Below, piece by piece: positions 23,478 through 35,201 of a DNA stretch of 64,000 nt. Each line of letters opens with the position of its first letter. The stretch's first letter is position 1. The notes below the pieces were generated by a model, which saw nothing but the letters and a program-made list of their open reading frames with translations, ran no database searches and was not told where the DNA came from. Both the position numbers and the translations under genes were made by a program. Source of the stretch: Blasia pusilla. Its lineage: Eukaryota; Marchantiophyta; Marchantiopsida; Blasiales. Location: NCBI GenBank assembly GCA_050084515.1, contig CM114274.1, positions 31,372,001 to 31,436,000 of the forward strand, written 5' to 3'.

Positions 23478-23970
23478 CTATCGCATCCTCAAACGACATT
23501 GCTCAGCTACTCCTAAGGTGAAAATCCATGTCAAGTAGTTCAAGTCCATCGCCTGACCTAAGACAGGACGTTGTGATACCTCTGATAGTGACGGTACTGC
23601 CGTCACTCCTATGGGGAATCCCCTCGCTTGCTCTCGCTTATCGACGTTGGGCTCCATCAATCTCTATACCTGGTCATCCCAAACCAAGCCAAGTCCGGCC
23701 TCCTTGAATGCATAGGAAGCGGGAAAACTCACCAATGTGGGAAAGGCTGCTCGTGGCCCGCCAATCTTGTTGACCACAATCAACAACGATTGATCATCGT
23801 GCCTCATTGCCTGTGATCGATGGCCCGGATCCAATATAGAATCCACCAACAAATCGGAGGGATGCTCCACTCTTGCATAAGCCCTCTGCAACACCTCATG
23901 TGGCACCAAGTTGGTCCACCAAAGACGCAGGCGATGTGCTCGTGAACCCACACTCGCCGCATCCACATAT
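23478..23970 (-). pseudogene. C5-DNA-methyltransferase-like C-terminus in gypsy polyprotein
   Basis: Reading begins YVDAASVGSRAHRLRLWWTN (near 23970), then SILDPGHRS, VVNKIGGPRAAFPTLVSFPA and YAFKEAGLGLVWDD. After one in-frame TAG it continues EPNVDKREQARGFPIG, then SLSEVSQRPVLGQAMDLNYL. The RxHRxRxxW block resembles methyltransferase motif VIII. The REQARGFP and GQAMDLN blocks resemble motifs IX-X, as in plant DNMT-like proteins found fused into some gypsy elements. Motifs I (DGIG), IV (PC) and VI (ENV) are not visible upstream, where unrelated sequence starts near 24010. Intact, such a domain would methylate cytosine; here it is a fragment. The family call rests on motif memory and needs a profile search. 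Confidence 0.55.
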
Positions 23971-24047
23971 GCTTGAGGTGTATGTTGTGCGGATCTGAGA
24001 GGGGTGCAGCCACCATGTTGGTATGTGATGGTTGTTCTTGAGGGGGG

Positions 24048-24080
24048 CATCAAGAGGGAGGGGGACCCTCCCTCTTGATG
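24048..24080. other. Perfect hairpin, 15-bp arms, 3-nt loop
   Basis: CATCAAGAGGGAGGG, loop GGA, then CCCTCCCTCTTGATG. The arms match perfectly. It lies just beyond the methyltransferase-like block, at what may be the broken edge of the gypsy element. Confidence 0.85.
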
Positions 24081-24149
24081 TAGTTCCCATGGGATGATGG
24101 ATGTGTTCGACATGTGTATAGGGTAGTACGTCATGTCAGGGAGATGTGT

Positions 24150-25219
24150 TATTTTCTATCTGGAGTTAGGGGGATCCAACTGCCAACTAGGGGGACGGTT
24201 GTGTGATCTCCATGTATATATATGAGTTGATTTATGTACATGTGTGGATCTACCCGTGTGTAGGGAAGATCGGTGTCGTATGGTGTGGATCGATGTTGTG
24301 TGGTGTGGATGTGAGCAGCGATGTATGTTGTGTAGCAATGTGTATGCGCACGGCAAGGGAGATGAAGAGAGTGCACATTAGGGGGCAAGTTAGTCAAGTT
24401 TGGCTAGTGATTCAGAAAAGAAGTTGCCAAGTTCATCTAAAGATGAAGTTACAATAGAGTCAAAGTGGGGTCCTCAGGAATCAAAATCTGTGATTCTAGG
24501 ACTAGGGGGTGAGGAGATGAAAAATGATCTTACAGTTGCCAAATTAGCTCATATGAAAGTAATTTGAGAGTAGCCATTGGGAATGGCACCATAAATGCAG
24601 TATTTGAGAGCTCGTCTCTGAAGTCTAGAGAAGAAGGAGCTTGTTTCCTAAAGGTGTCAAGCTCAAGAGGGATTGCACTAGATAAAAGAGCAGGTTTGAA
24701 GGTCGAAATGTAGCAACAAAGTTGAGAAACTGTTCTGGCAGTTTTATGCACGACATTTTCCAAGGTCGGACTTTGTGATGCAGGTAAGAGGGCTCTTGAG
24801 AGTCTGCAATTTAGCTCTTCAAACATATGAAGGAACTAGCTCTTTCAAAGTGGGCTCTGGAAGAATTGAGGGAAATTCGTAGTAGAAATCTCATGGTAGC
24901 TACAATAAAAAAGATAGAGCTCTTCATTGTCAAATACCCATGAGAATTGGAATGGGGAATAGCCACATGACATCTTTAGTCTTTCCCGGCTTGGTGTTCC
25001 AATTCCAAGCCTCACGAGACGCATCTGAATGTGATGGGTGTTAATTGGAAGCGGAATAACTTAGCTCATTGGAGATGCGAGAGCGGAGAAGTCAGAAGCG
25101 TGGGCAGTTGATCTCCCAAACATTCTTGAGAGCAGTTTCTCCTCAAGGTTTCCTTGAAACAGTAGGAACATTTCTCAAAGAAAAACGCAATCCATTCTCA
25201 AAGAAACGCAACCCATCCT
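24150..25219. other. No recognisable gene
   Basis: It starts with a GT-rich stretch of GTGTGGAT-like phrases (24230-24340) and continues with mixed sequence. A 98-codon minus-strand frame (24530-24826) has no recognisable domain. The solo LTR at 25220 interrupts whatever this sequence was. Confidence 0.4.
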
Positions 25220-25544
25220 TATGGAAAACTGCTAAAGAAGCATAACTGGTGGGAAACGACTCTCCCACTCACACTCACACACCACCATAGAGAAGGAAAT
25301 TTGCAATGAGAGAATGAATGGAGGCTAGTCCCCTTCTCATTTATATAGAGTATGTACAAGCAACCCTAACCCGAACCTTAACCATAGTCTCGAGTTAATC
25401 TCAAGACTAACTGTGACTAACTAATCCTACTTAAGATAATCTTGCTTAACTGACTAACCAAGATTAAGCTTCTCTACTTTGTGTGAGAACCAAATATAGC
25501 AGTTTAGGTGTTTCATCAGCTTGACTGTAACTCAATCTTCAATA
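25220..25544 (-). repeat. Solo LTR of the 34404-type copia, TSD ATCCT
   Basis: On the minus strand it begins TATTGAAGATTGAGTTAC and ends CAGTTTTCCATA, matching the LTRs at 34404-34697 and 39386-39680 along most of its length. Both sides carry ATCCT (25215-25219 and 25545-25549). There is no internal region, so it is the product of recombination between the two LTRs of one inserted element. It is about 30 bp longer than the other LTRs, mainly in the middle and near the end. The independent TSD confirms that this family's LTR starts with TATTG and not the usual TG. Confidence 0.92.
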
Positions 25545-25828
25545 ATCCTCTCATCCAAGAGCCCCAACACGATCAAAACATAGATCGACAAAGTGAAATT
25601 TTTAGACAGGCTATGAACTCCAGTCCGGCCGCAAGATAATGCAAACTCATTCCTTCAGTGTCCTTTTTCTTCCGAAGTCATTCTTCATTCCAGGCTCTGC
25701 AATCAGAACGCTTTGTTCTTGATCGTAGAGCACCATTGGCGCCCTGGAATTACAAAACGCTTGCGTGCAAAAACCCTGGAAATCGCCCATGCTCTTGAGG
25801 AGGAAAAGCTTGGAATACCAGCAGCGCA

Positions 25829-26128
25829 ATGGCTTCAAGCTCAGCCATCTCATTCAATTCTACGCCCATCCAATCTCCCGAATCACAATATGCGTCGCCG
25901 CATTACAGTTCCCTTTCGTCCGTCCCTTCTACTCGCACATCCTCAAGAGCCACCACAATCTCGGATCGCGAAGAGAGGCCCAAGAGCTCAGAGAGAGAGA
26001 GAGAGAGAGAGCAAATGTTTGCAACTAATAATGCGGTGCCGCCTTACTCTTATGGCCTTCCAATTGCTTCTAATCTCCTTCTTCTCCTCCTTCTCTCAAT
26101 TCCCCTCCCTCTGCTCTGTAGGTTTTGA
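25829..26128 (+). CDS. Hypothetical small ORF, Ser-rich with hydrophobic tail
   Basis: 99 codons. The first half is rich in Ser, Thr and Pro (SPHYSSLSSVPS). A Glu-Arg run (SSEREREREQ) comes from a GA microsatellite at 25991-26011. The last 20 residues include a Leu-rich stretch (LLLLLLLSIPLPLL) that could be a membrane segment or chance. It could be the first exon of a gene whose rest I cannot find, or a random frame. Confidence 0.25.
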   Translation: MASSSAISFNSTPIQSPESQYASPHYSSLSSVPSTRTSSRATTISDREERPKSSEREREREQMFATNNAVPPYSYGLPIASNLLLLLLLSIPLPLLCRF

Positions 26129-26159
26129 ACCTCCTTTGCGGCCTCTCTTATTTTAGCTC

Positions 26160-29100
26160 TTCGATTTTTGCTCCCCTCGGATCACAGCAGTTAGGATCAA
26201 AAGAGCTCAAATCCCAGCAACTCGGATCACCTCAAATCAAATCTCGTGTAAATCCTTCGATTTTTTTTCTTGCACTCAAATGATACCTCAGATCACAGTT
26301 GCTTGGATCAAAGCTCGTGTAAACGCTTTGTGGTTGCATCTCCTGCTCCTCTCTATTGCATCCTCAACCTCTCCGCTCTCGCACTAGCTTTGTGGGTAAG
26401 CACTATAAAGTCTAGTTTTGTTCCTATTTGATGTAAGAATCCATAAGCTTGCAATTCAAACTAACCATATGAACTTTCTTTTCTATTTCTAGTTCCAACT
26501 GTTTACTCTTTTTTTCTATGATGAATTTCAAAATGGAATTCTATGCGCTTGGGCTTTGATGGAAAGATACATACAAGCTGATATTGCAGAGGTGTTAAGT
26601 GTCATCAAATTGCAAGTGAATTATCAAAGAAGGGAAGTACTTCAATCTTCTGAGTTACGGAGGCCATCTTGTTTCATATTGGATGATTCCAAAGAGGAAC
26701 AGGTTGAAATTGAGTATGTATTAACTGATAAAATCCCCTCTCCGATGTGAATTTTTTTTACTTTTGTATTATATAAACTCGAATAGTATGATTTTTATTC
26801 TTGAACACTTTTGAAGGGTTCAATACTTCAAAATATTAATTGTTGTAACCTCCATTGTATTCAAACATGTCTTCCGGGAGGTCCGAGGTTATGATATTTT
26901 TGCGCATCTGGCACATCCGCAAAGCGTGGATCGAGAACTGGCATCTGAAGGTTAAAGATCACGTCATTAAGGCTTGGATAAATAGAGAGCTTGATCAAGT
27001 CATGTATACCACAAATGCAAGTACAAAGATTTATCCATCATATTAGAAGGGCAACTAGTGCAAAAACTTTCAACTTGTATTTCCAATTATCATAATTATA
27101 ACCACATGTTGAATAGTTCACACTAGGTATTTTGAACATGTGAATAAGTGTTCCAAAACACCGTTTTAAGGAGAGAAATGTGCAATATTTAATAAATTCC
27201 TTTCTCGTGACTTTACAAATCGTGTGGTATCTATTGAAGATTTGACCGCTTGGTGAAAGGGAAAATAACATGTATTTTGTGAGTACTTCCAAGCATATTG
27301 ACTTCCCAAGATCCGCAGATGGGCCATCCAATATTGGAGCACCATGAGGAGAGCAAATTAGAATATAATTGGTGTTGTGGAGCGTTGGCATTCCATGTTG
27401 AAGACTCACTTGAAAGCTTTTAGGACAACTAAAAGTCAATGTTGCATGTCATGGCTAATGCATGTGTTAGTGGACATGGTAGAGTTATACTATTGGTGTA
27501 CCTCAACTCTAAAGATGCAAGGGTGTGTGCAGAATCGAATGGTGGAGAAAAATATGGTCATGGCAATGAAGAATGGCAAGTCCATTCCAAAATGAACATG
27601 TTACATGTACTTCCATCAACGGAAGGGAAGTTGCATTTGTGAAAAGTTAATCTAAACCCCTCTAAAATCATGAGATGGTTGATCATGACAAGGATGACAA
27701 CATTTGCACATGCCCCCACGTTACTAAGGGGAACATAAATAAACATCAGGTTAGTGACTTTTATATCCATTGTAAATTGCATGTATTTGCTTCAAGATGG
27801 TGACACGTGAGTTAGTCGGGAGTGGGGAACCCCCTACCCTTGTTGACTTTAATTTCCCTTTGGCCGATGGTCAGAGCCCTAGAGTAGTTGGAGAGCAACA
27901 ATTGGTTTCTATGGTTAGAAACATGTTAAAAAATGGTAGACTACTGTCTTGTTCTCATGGACCATAGCGTAACTCAACTGCAAGATGTCGCCAAGAAAGT
28001 CCTTGACTTGAAAGCCTAAGGTGATTTGAAGATTCCCCCCTTCATGGATAAGGAAAACACAACGCCCACACCATTGGAGAGAGTCCATGGTGATGATTGG
28101 AGTTTGCAATGAAGAAAAGACTTTTTGGAGAATATGATGGATGGTCGGAAAAGGAAATAAACTTTCCATACCAATTCACCATCATCTAAATGCCCATCCT
28201 CCAATGGACCTGCACATTGCTCCCAAGGAAAGATTCAACGCTATGAACCAAGAGTTGGACGTGAAATTAGAGGAGGAAGTGGATTTAGAGATGTTGTGGG
28301 TGAAATATGTTGAAACAACACCTACAAAATCAGAGCCAAGTGAAGAAGAAGAAGAAATACCTCGAGAATACTTGTAAGCTATTCGAACTCAACGAGCATT
28401 ATATCGCCTTGTTGTTGATCAACACAAAAGAGTATCAGACGCACATCAACCTCAAGAGACTCGAGCAAATTTGTGTGCGACGCCCGCCCGTATTGCACGA
28501 ATTAAATTCAAGAAATAAACACTCACCTGCAATGGAACTAGCATAGACATTGAACCCAAAAGTAGTGGACAAGATCCAACCAAAAAAATGTGCTGTCAAA
28601 TGATGGGAAGTAAAGTGGAAAAATATGTGAATCATACTCCACTATTTTTCCGTGGACTTGATAATGATAGGAGTTGGATTGATCAAGGTGTTATGGTTGG
28701 ATGCCATGCTTTGTCCACGTAGATAAGATAATGCTTATTGCAAGGAGGTGGTGGACTTAACCTTGGCCCTTGGATCTTACGATTTGGATGTCCTTCATTG
28801 GTTTTTGGTAGGTTATAGTTATGACTACTAGGTTGGTAGAAATACTAGTTAGATTTGCAATAGAACCAACCGTGATGACACTAAGAGTGACATTGTTGGA
28901 TAACCAAGGTAATATGTGTTGCTTGGTTAGTTTGATAGGTATGGTATGTGTAATGTGTCTTACTTGATTTAATAACGTGACCCTTATGATAAAATTATAA
29001 TATCTTATAATTTTATTATAATATATTTGATAAAATATTAGTAAAATACATGTTTTGGATACTAAATCAGCTTGTTCCCTCTATGAATTAGTGCATATTT

Positions 29101-29600
29101 AACTTTTAATGGTCTTTCAAAATGTTACTAAAAGATCTTGGTCCATTTATAATTGATGTCCACACAATTTCTTATCTTCAATTAGTTTATTGGCTGTGGT
29201 AAATGATTAAATACCAAAAAAATTCGTCAAAGTGATTCTTGAAAATAAATAGAAAGAATTTAAATGACAAAAAGAAAATAGATGTCTTAATGACAAATTG
29301 AATTTAGGTCTTTAGAAAAGACATTTTACATTTCTTAATTCGTGATGCTGAAAATACATAAACCCATAAGAATTCTAGTGGCCCTACTAATCTGAAACAC
29401 TAGTTGTCAATTTTTTTCAATTGATGATCGTGGTTAACTGGTGATCAGATGGTTGAATAGTGGTTTGGTAGAGGAGAGGCTTAATGATCTAAAATTTTAC
29501 TATTCGAAAGACACAAACCATCACTAGTGTGTATGATCATTATGAGTTTTTCATGTTCATGAAATGCTGAGCATAATACAAGATCTCTTCGGTCCTGCTA
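26160..29600. other. No assigned gene; AT-rich towards 29.0 kb
   Basis: Short frames occur on both strands (26556-26750, 26855-27046, 27377-27642, 28141-28377, 27915-28204) but none carries a domain I recognise. Adjacent frames around 27340-28640 hint at a decayed coding element. 28980-29350 is AT-rich. No LTR or TSD was found. Confidence 0.35.
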
Positions 29601-29610
29601 GTTCGAGCTG

Positions 29611-32600
29611 TCAACGGGACGACACCATCTCTGCACTCAAGTTCCACAGCTTCTTTTCCAGCTCTTCATCGTTAGAATAAGCAGTTTTCTTGATTGCAAC
29701 ATTGCTGTTTTCAAAGAATTCACCGCTCACCCCTTTCACATTTGGGTGTAAGGCAACATAGCATGTACTTGCAGCACCCTGCAGTCTTAACAGTTATGTC
29801 CATATCAGAAAATGGCCTATCTACAGGCAAGGAAGTATTTTCTTTCAGCACAAGAAGCACTCTCAAACACGACCTGAGTCCCATTTGTCAGAGCTGAACA
29901 CGGATTTCGCCATCAAGTTATTTAGTAAATCTCTACAACCGTGTAAATTCGGGTTATGGTTCAATGCTTATACTTAACTGAGGCTTTATAAACTTCAGTT
30001 TCTTCACACGTTCTCAGTTTTATTTAAGTTGCAGTAAGACACTTCTTTAGACGGCGTCAATCCATGGTTTCTCAAATCCTAACGTTGAATGATTTTGAGA
30101 GAAACTTGCCTGTGAAGTAGTCTTCAGAAGCCTTCTGATCACAGCGGCACCAACTGGAAGAACCCCAATAAAACAGAAATTACATCAATCACTCAGCAAA
30201 CTGCAACCATGATCCTGACAAACAATTGTTGTTAATCCGTGTTCCGAGGGTTTGCAACCAGCGCACAGCAAAACAACAGCTATGACAGCATAAGGAAACC
30301 TATGTTAACAAGGAAGCATTATGAAAGATCTATGAAAACAAGACAGGGAGGTAGGACAACCATCAACAGTTCTGAGCAGATTTCCTCTTGAATGAGCTAC
30401 TCACTTTGCACGAATATATTATGTCTTGTAATCGGAGTAGAGATTGACCCGGGGTGCAAAGAATTTGCTATTATTGGAGCTCCTTCTTCCTGCTCACCAG
30501 AATTGTACAGGATGAATAGCTCATTCAAAGACAGGAGGAAATCTAGATGATTTCGTGGAATGATGACATTAACAATTTTGCGTGAGGATGTGGTGGGTTT
30601 ATAAGAAGGGCTAAGGCCACACAAAATTGCATCCAAAGAACTCCTCTGTGTCAGTTTGACGAAGACCAATATCCTCCATTGCCAAATCACGGCCTTCAAA
30701 AGCGCACAGTAGGATACAGCTGGAACGTTACCTGGAGCTGTCTTGCGAGCTCATTGGCATGTAAAATGTTGGCAAGCTTGGACTGGGCATAAGCCTGGAA
30801 ACGGTTATATCTGGCAGAACTCTGAAACCGGTTTAGTTGTTTTGACAAATAGAGAGAACGTTGAATTCAATCACAGATGAAAGAAACAATGAACTAAAGA
30901 GATGAGAGAACAAGGAATCCCTTAGTTGTCAACTGACCCATTCTTGTCATTTATTCTATCCAACCGAATGCCACCTTTGTAGGTAAACAGATATGCCACT
31001 GATGAGACATTCACAATTCTGCCTTCAATACCGGTGACTTTGGCAGTCTCCTTTAAGGTATCCAGTAACAGATTCGTCAGCAAAAAATGACCTGCAGGCA
31101 GACGAGGATCCCCACTAGAAGATGTCAGCTAAGCCTGCTCACGGCTCCCAATTGATCCAACTCCTGTAAAACTGACCAAATTCCAAATTGCGCGTGCTCA
31201 ACAAATTCTTTTTGGAACCCGAAAGTCTACACTGTGGGTCAAGGTTTGAACAGGGAGTTCTAGCGGCAATGGCGTAGTGGTCGGAAAGGTTTACCGTTCT
31301 GCCAACTTGACTACGATTGTTAAATGAGGAACCAAGAAGAAAGACACAGAATAGATTCACACTTCACATGGACAACGTGACGCCTTTCTCATTAACTTAC
31401 CGGACTTACTGTAAAGTCAGCAGTCTCGAACTCGACCAAAAGCACATAAAAGCCTGGGTATTGAAGTCTCAAACAAAACTTTTCCATCCTTCGCCTATAC
31501 AACGGACACAAAAGGAAAAACTCTGTTGCTAAGTGGCCCCACATTCTTCCTGCCAGAACAATATCTACGACTACACGCAGACTGCCTGACCATGCAATGT
31601 AGTAGCCCACCTAGATGATTTGTGGCAAAATGCATCTCAAAGCCGTCTTTAGACACCTGATAAGGGAGCATCATCACGCCTGCATTGTTTCTGCACGTTA
31701 GCGTTCGCACAAGCGTGAGGGGGAGTTTGAACCGAAAACCTCGCAATTCATTCACAGCTCAAAACACCTTATCAAAAGACGCATTTTACAGACATGACCT
31801 AATGAGATGAGGTGAGCGCGCAACGTTTTTACAATGTTTTTACCAAGATACTAGTGGGCAGCCCGTGCCATCTACGGGATTAATCATGTTCCACACAAAT
31901 TATTATTTTTTTCTTGCTGCTCGGGAAACATTTTCTTAGTGCCTAGTGTCAAAAAGGCACTCTCCAATAATAATATAGAGATAGATATGTCGATTCGTCG
32001 ATGGTACTGTCGTGAACTCGCAGAGAATAAAAAAAGTAAGTAAATAAGTAAATACGTATGGTACTGCCTACCGGCATGAAATCTTAAACTTACATAAGAA
32101 TGTTCAAAGCAAGTCCCTTCGACAAGTATTCCTCTGCGAAGTGTCTGATGGAATCGAAAGAGTTTAGATCCAGCTCCATCACATCCACCTTAGCATTCGG
32201 AACCTCCTTCAGCACTTCATTTTTAGCTATTCTACCTGCGTCTGTGTTACGACCAGCAATTACTACGTGTGCCCCCCGTAGAGCGAGTACACGCACCGTT
32301 TCTTTGCCAATTCCACTGTATCCTCCTGTCGACAGAATTTCTGCAGCAGATTAGTAATCACGCTCGCTCATCCATTTCATAGCAGGCTCCGTTCAAGACC
32401 CGTGAACTGCCTAGAAAGAATCTCAATTGTATATAATCTGAACTAACGAAATCGACGAGCACAAAGAGTCAAGATTCTTAGACTATTTGAAACTCCAATT
32501 CCGATGATGCGGAGCCAGGGCTTCGTCGGAACAATAAGGACGTTTCCTCAATTCAGACTGTGGATTCCTTCAACGCAAAGTCCGAATTGTAGCCCCGGCA

Positions 32601-32876
32601 TCACATCCTGTTGACATCATTCACGAAATCTTAAACTGAGGAGACCCCGCCATCGATTATGATCTCTTGAGAGATCATCAGGGTCGAGCTAACGAGAATT
32701 TCCAATTTTCCTACAGAAGAAACCATTTTACGAATTGAATTGAGCGTATTCGTCCCGGTACCTGTTACGATGGCCGTGAGACCTGTAGCATCGATTCCAT
32801 TAGTCACTTCCTCCGCCGTAGAGCGCCAGCCGAATCCACTGGGACCTAATGTCCCTCCCCAGAACCCTCCCGTCAT
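29611..32876 (-). CDS. Short-chain dehydrogenase/reductase, TIC32-like, eight exons
   Basis: Exons on the minus strand: 32876-32762, 32325-32094, 31690-31611, 31091-30938, 30819-30732, 30489-30405, 30153-30110, 29778-29611. Together 966 nt, encoding 321 residues plus TGA. Phases agree at every junction. Start: ATG giving [15 protein letters not shown], then [12 protein letters not shown]. The Rossmann fold shows TGGYSGIG (residues ~38-45), NNAGVM (~117), the catalytic Ser in NVSSVAY and YAQSK (Tyr-x3-Lys). C-terminal blocks are NSLHPGSI and [12 protein letters not shown]. Order, spacing and length match plant TIC32-type NADP(H)-dependent oxidoreductases at the chloroplast inner envelope. Related SDRs act on retinol- or chlorophyll-like substrates, so the substrate is open. 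Intron 7 appears to use a GC donor (CAG/GCAAGT); the rest are GT-AG. No break is seen, so the gene looks functional. Confidence 0.9.
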
Positions 32877-33149
32877 TGTCGTGTGTGTGTCTCGTTCTCT
32901 CTTAGCTTCCGAACAGGATGGCAGCGACGCCACAACTCGTTGTTGTGTACAATCTCTCTCACACAACGCCTCCTCGTCGTTGCGCAGTCCCTACATTCAA
33001 ACCCGAAAAAGAAAGGAATACGACAGACTAGTAAGGACCCGTAAGGATCCTTTATGATCATTACTAGTCTTGTCAATATTTCTTTCTTTTCCGGAACAAA
33101 TGAAATGTACGGAACAAATTCGAATAATGCAATCCGAATAGTGGAGTAG
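32877..33149 (-). promoter_or_regulatory. Probable promoter and 5' UTR of the SDR gene
   Basis: The interval between the SDR start codon and the LINE remnant at 33150 is only about 270 bp. It contains a GTGTGTGTGT tract just upstream of the ATG (plus-strand coordinates about 32881-32888). No clear TATA box was identified. A core promoter must lie here or inside the LINE remnant. Confidence 0.35.
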
Positions 33150-34398
33150 GGTTTAGCAATATTGAACATGATATTCCTTAAACACCGCAAATGACAATCC
33201 TCTCACCCCGATCGGACACAACGTGCTAAATACACACCAAATGGATCCGGACTCATAGTGTGTCGAATCAACTACCGATGGTCGGGGGAGGTCTAATTGG
33301 AACTGCATCAATATGGTGTAGGTAAGTGGTGCGCTACGGAAAGCCGTGATGAGGGGGCAAGCCCCCACCCATGAGCCTGCCACCTTTATGGGCACCTTAC
33401 TGGTCTACATTATAATGGGAGCAACACACATTCAAATAAAAATGGTAATTGCACACAAAATATAATATATAATGAAATCATTGAGAGAAATAAAATTTAT
33501 GGAGCAACAGAAAATATGAACCTAAACCTCCATGGAAATCTCCCTGTCCAACACAGTGACTCAAAAAATTTCTTCAAAGCTGGGTTCCATCAAAGAAGAT
33601 TGGAGCCCTAGTGAGGAGAAAGTAGGGAGAATGACTCTAGCCACATCTAGAAGGGAATCTCTATATGCTCTAAGGAAAGAGTATAGTGGGAATATGCCAT
33701 CCTCAACATGAGACATGTACTATAGAAGAAGTGGTCTATCCCTAACCATAAATCTAGAGCAAAGAAGGGGTGTCACTATGACCCAACTCCCCAAAAAAGC
33801 CGAGGGCCACTAATTTTGTCGAGAGAAGACCTACTCCACCAAAGGCAATTGGCCAAGAGCTATGAGCTAGCTAACCAATGGGATACTCAAAGGAGACTCG
33901 TCTTAAAAGATCTCCAAACACATGTAGGGTCTTCCTATCAAAGGATCCATAGAGGGTAGAAAGGTGACTAGATATCCAAACATTTCTAGTGAGGTAACTA
34001 GGTCGAGGAGCAAAACAAGCAAAAAGAATGGCGTAGGCGACTTGAGGGTCACCAATCCTCGGTAAGAGCCACTGGCACGAAACTAGAAACAATGTCTTGG
34101 CTCTCGAGTGGGACTCTCGAGACACGAAGCCCTTCGACATGTGTCATGAGTTCGTCGAGTAAATGAATATCATCAGGTAGGCCTACTGGAGACCAAGCCT
34201 TGCACTTCCCCCCCTTCATTGCAAGACCGATCCATACCAACCGTGCACAAAAGTGTTGAAATGCAGGGATGAATAGATCTCCAAAGCCCGCAATGAGTGT
34301 CATCTGCCAACGAGGGAAAAATGCAACTTGAAAAAGCCTCCATCGTAGAAAGAACTGCTAGGTAACAAGCCAAAGCAAACAATGCGCCATCCAAAGGG
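33150..34398 (-). mobile_element. LINE remnant, 3' half (RT end, linker, zinc-knuckle tail)
   Basis: From the copia insertion point the minus strand reads DNPLDGALFALACYLAVL, then FPSLADDTH, the RT catalytic box with ADD kept. It continues through broken frames to PIAFGGVGLLSTK (about 33870-33830), as in the LINE at 53598-53897, and AGSWVGACPLITAFRSAPLT (33380-33320). That last part parallels the element at 2570-3391. The Cys/His cluster is disrupted and the endonuclease is missing below 33150, close to the SDR promoter. The other half of the same element is at 39686-40210. Confidence 0.8.
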
Positions 34399-34403
34399 TT
34401 ATC
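34399..34403. repeat. Target-site duplication TTATC, left
   Basis: TTATC next to the LTR start; the same five bases follow the right LTR at 39681-39685. Confidence 0.93.
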
Positions 34404-34697
34404 TATTGAACATTGAGTTATAGTCAAGCTCATGAGACACCTGAACTGCTACATTTGGTACTCATACGAAGTAGGGAAGCTTAATCAGTTAAGCGCGATT
34501 ATCTTAACTAGGGTTAGTTAATCACAATTAGTCTAACTCGAGACTAAGGTTAGGGTTAGGGTTGCTTGTACATACCCTATATAATTTAGAAGGGGACCAG
34601 CCTCCACTCGTTCTCTCATTGCAAATTTTGTTCTCCATGGTGATGTGTGTGTGTGAGCCGTTTTCCACCAATTATGTTTGTTTAGCAGTTTTCCACG
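34404..34697 (+). repeat. 5' LTR of copia
   Basis: Begins TATTGAACATTGAG, ends GTTTTCCACG. It contains GGTTAGGGTTAGGG, a TTAGGG doublet, and a TATA-like CTATATAATTT near 34580 that fits a retroelement promoter. A GT repeat lies near the end. Confidence 0.95.
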
Positions 34698-35201
34698 TGA
34701 TATCAGAGCAATAGGAGAACATCAATTAAAATTCTTGGTGTTTGAGGAAAGAAGAGAGGCAAGAGAAGGCACAATTTCAGTTTGGGAGAAGGAAGTTTTA
34801 TCTAGAGCTCAATAGGTGCAGATTTCAAGTGATAAAGCTTTCACGGTGATAAAACTTTAGAGTCATTTTTTAAGGCTTTCCTGGTCGAATTTGCCGACTG
34901 GGTCCGTAGTGACTAGAACGACGTTGAATGCTTTTTCTAGCCATATTATAGAGCTTGTCGAGAGCTTTCCAATGCATCCAAAATCGCTGGATTTTGACAT
35001 TCTGAGCTCCTGCAATAGCAATTTCAGTGTAGGAAAGTGCAATTAGTGAAGAAAAGGTGAGTAGTTTGCTCTCTACAGGCCAATTTCGACTAGTTCTTTC
35101 ATACTGTTGATCAATTTTGGCAGATTTCAGGTCGATTTTTGTGTAGGAGTAGTCTATGCTTCAATTGGAGCAATAGAAAGCCTGAAATTACTCTTTTGTG
35201 A

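Larger units (their letters stand above)
18990..24015 (-). mobile_element. Ty3/gypsy remnant with methyltransferase-like and PHD modules
   Basis: Read on the minus strand the order is: methyltransferase-like C-terminus (23970-23480), an unassigned linker, RT start (about 23080-22976), an inserted copia fragment, RT end and RNase H (21367-20708), H2C2 zinc-binding region (about 20425-20189), integrase (20049-19543) and PHD finger (19353-19008). The RT has an internal deletion from the PYKFF region straight to the segment after the catalytic YxDD. Stops are scattered throughout. No LTR or target duplication was found, so the ends are uncertain. The right end may be cut by unrelated sequence beyond 24020. 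Confidence 0.75.
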
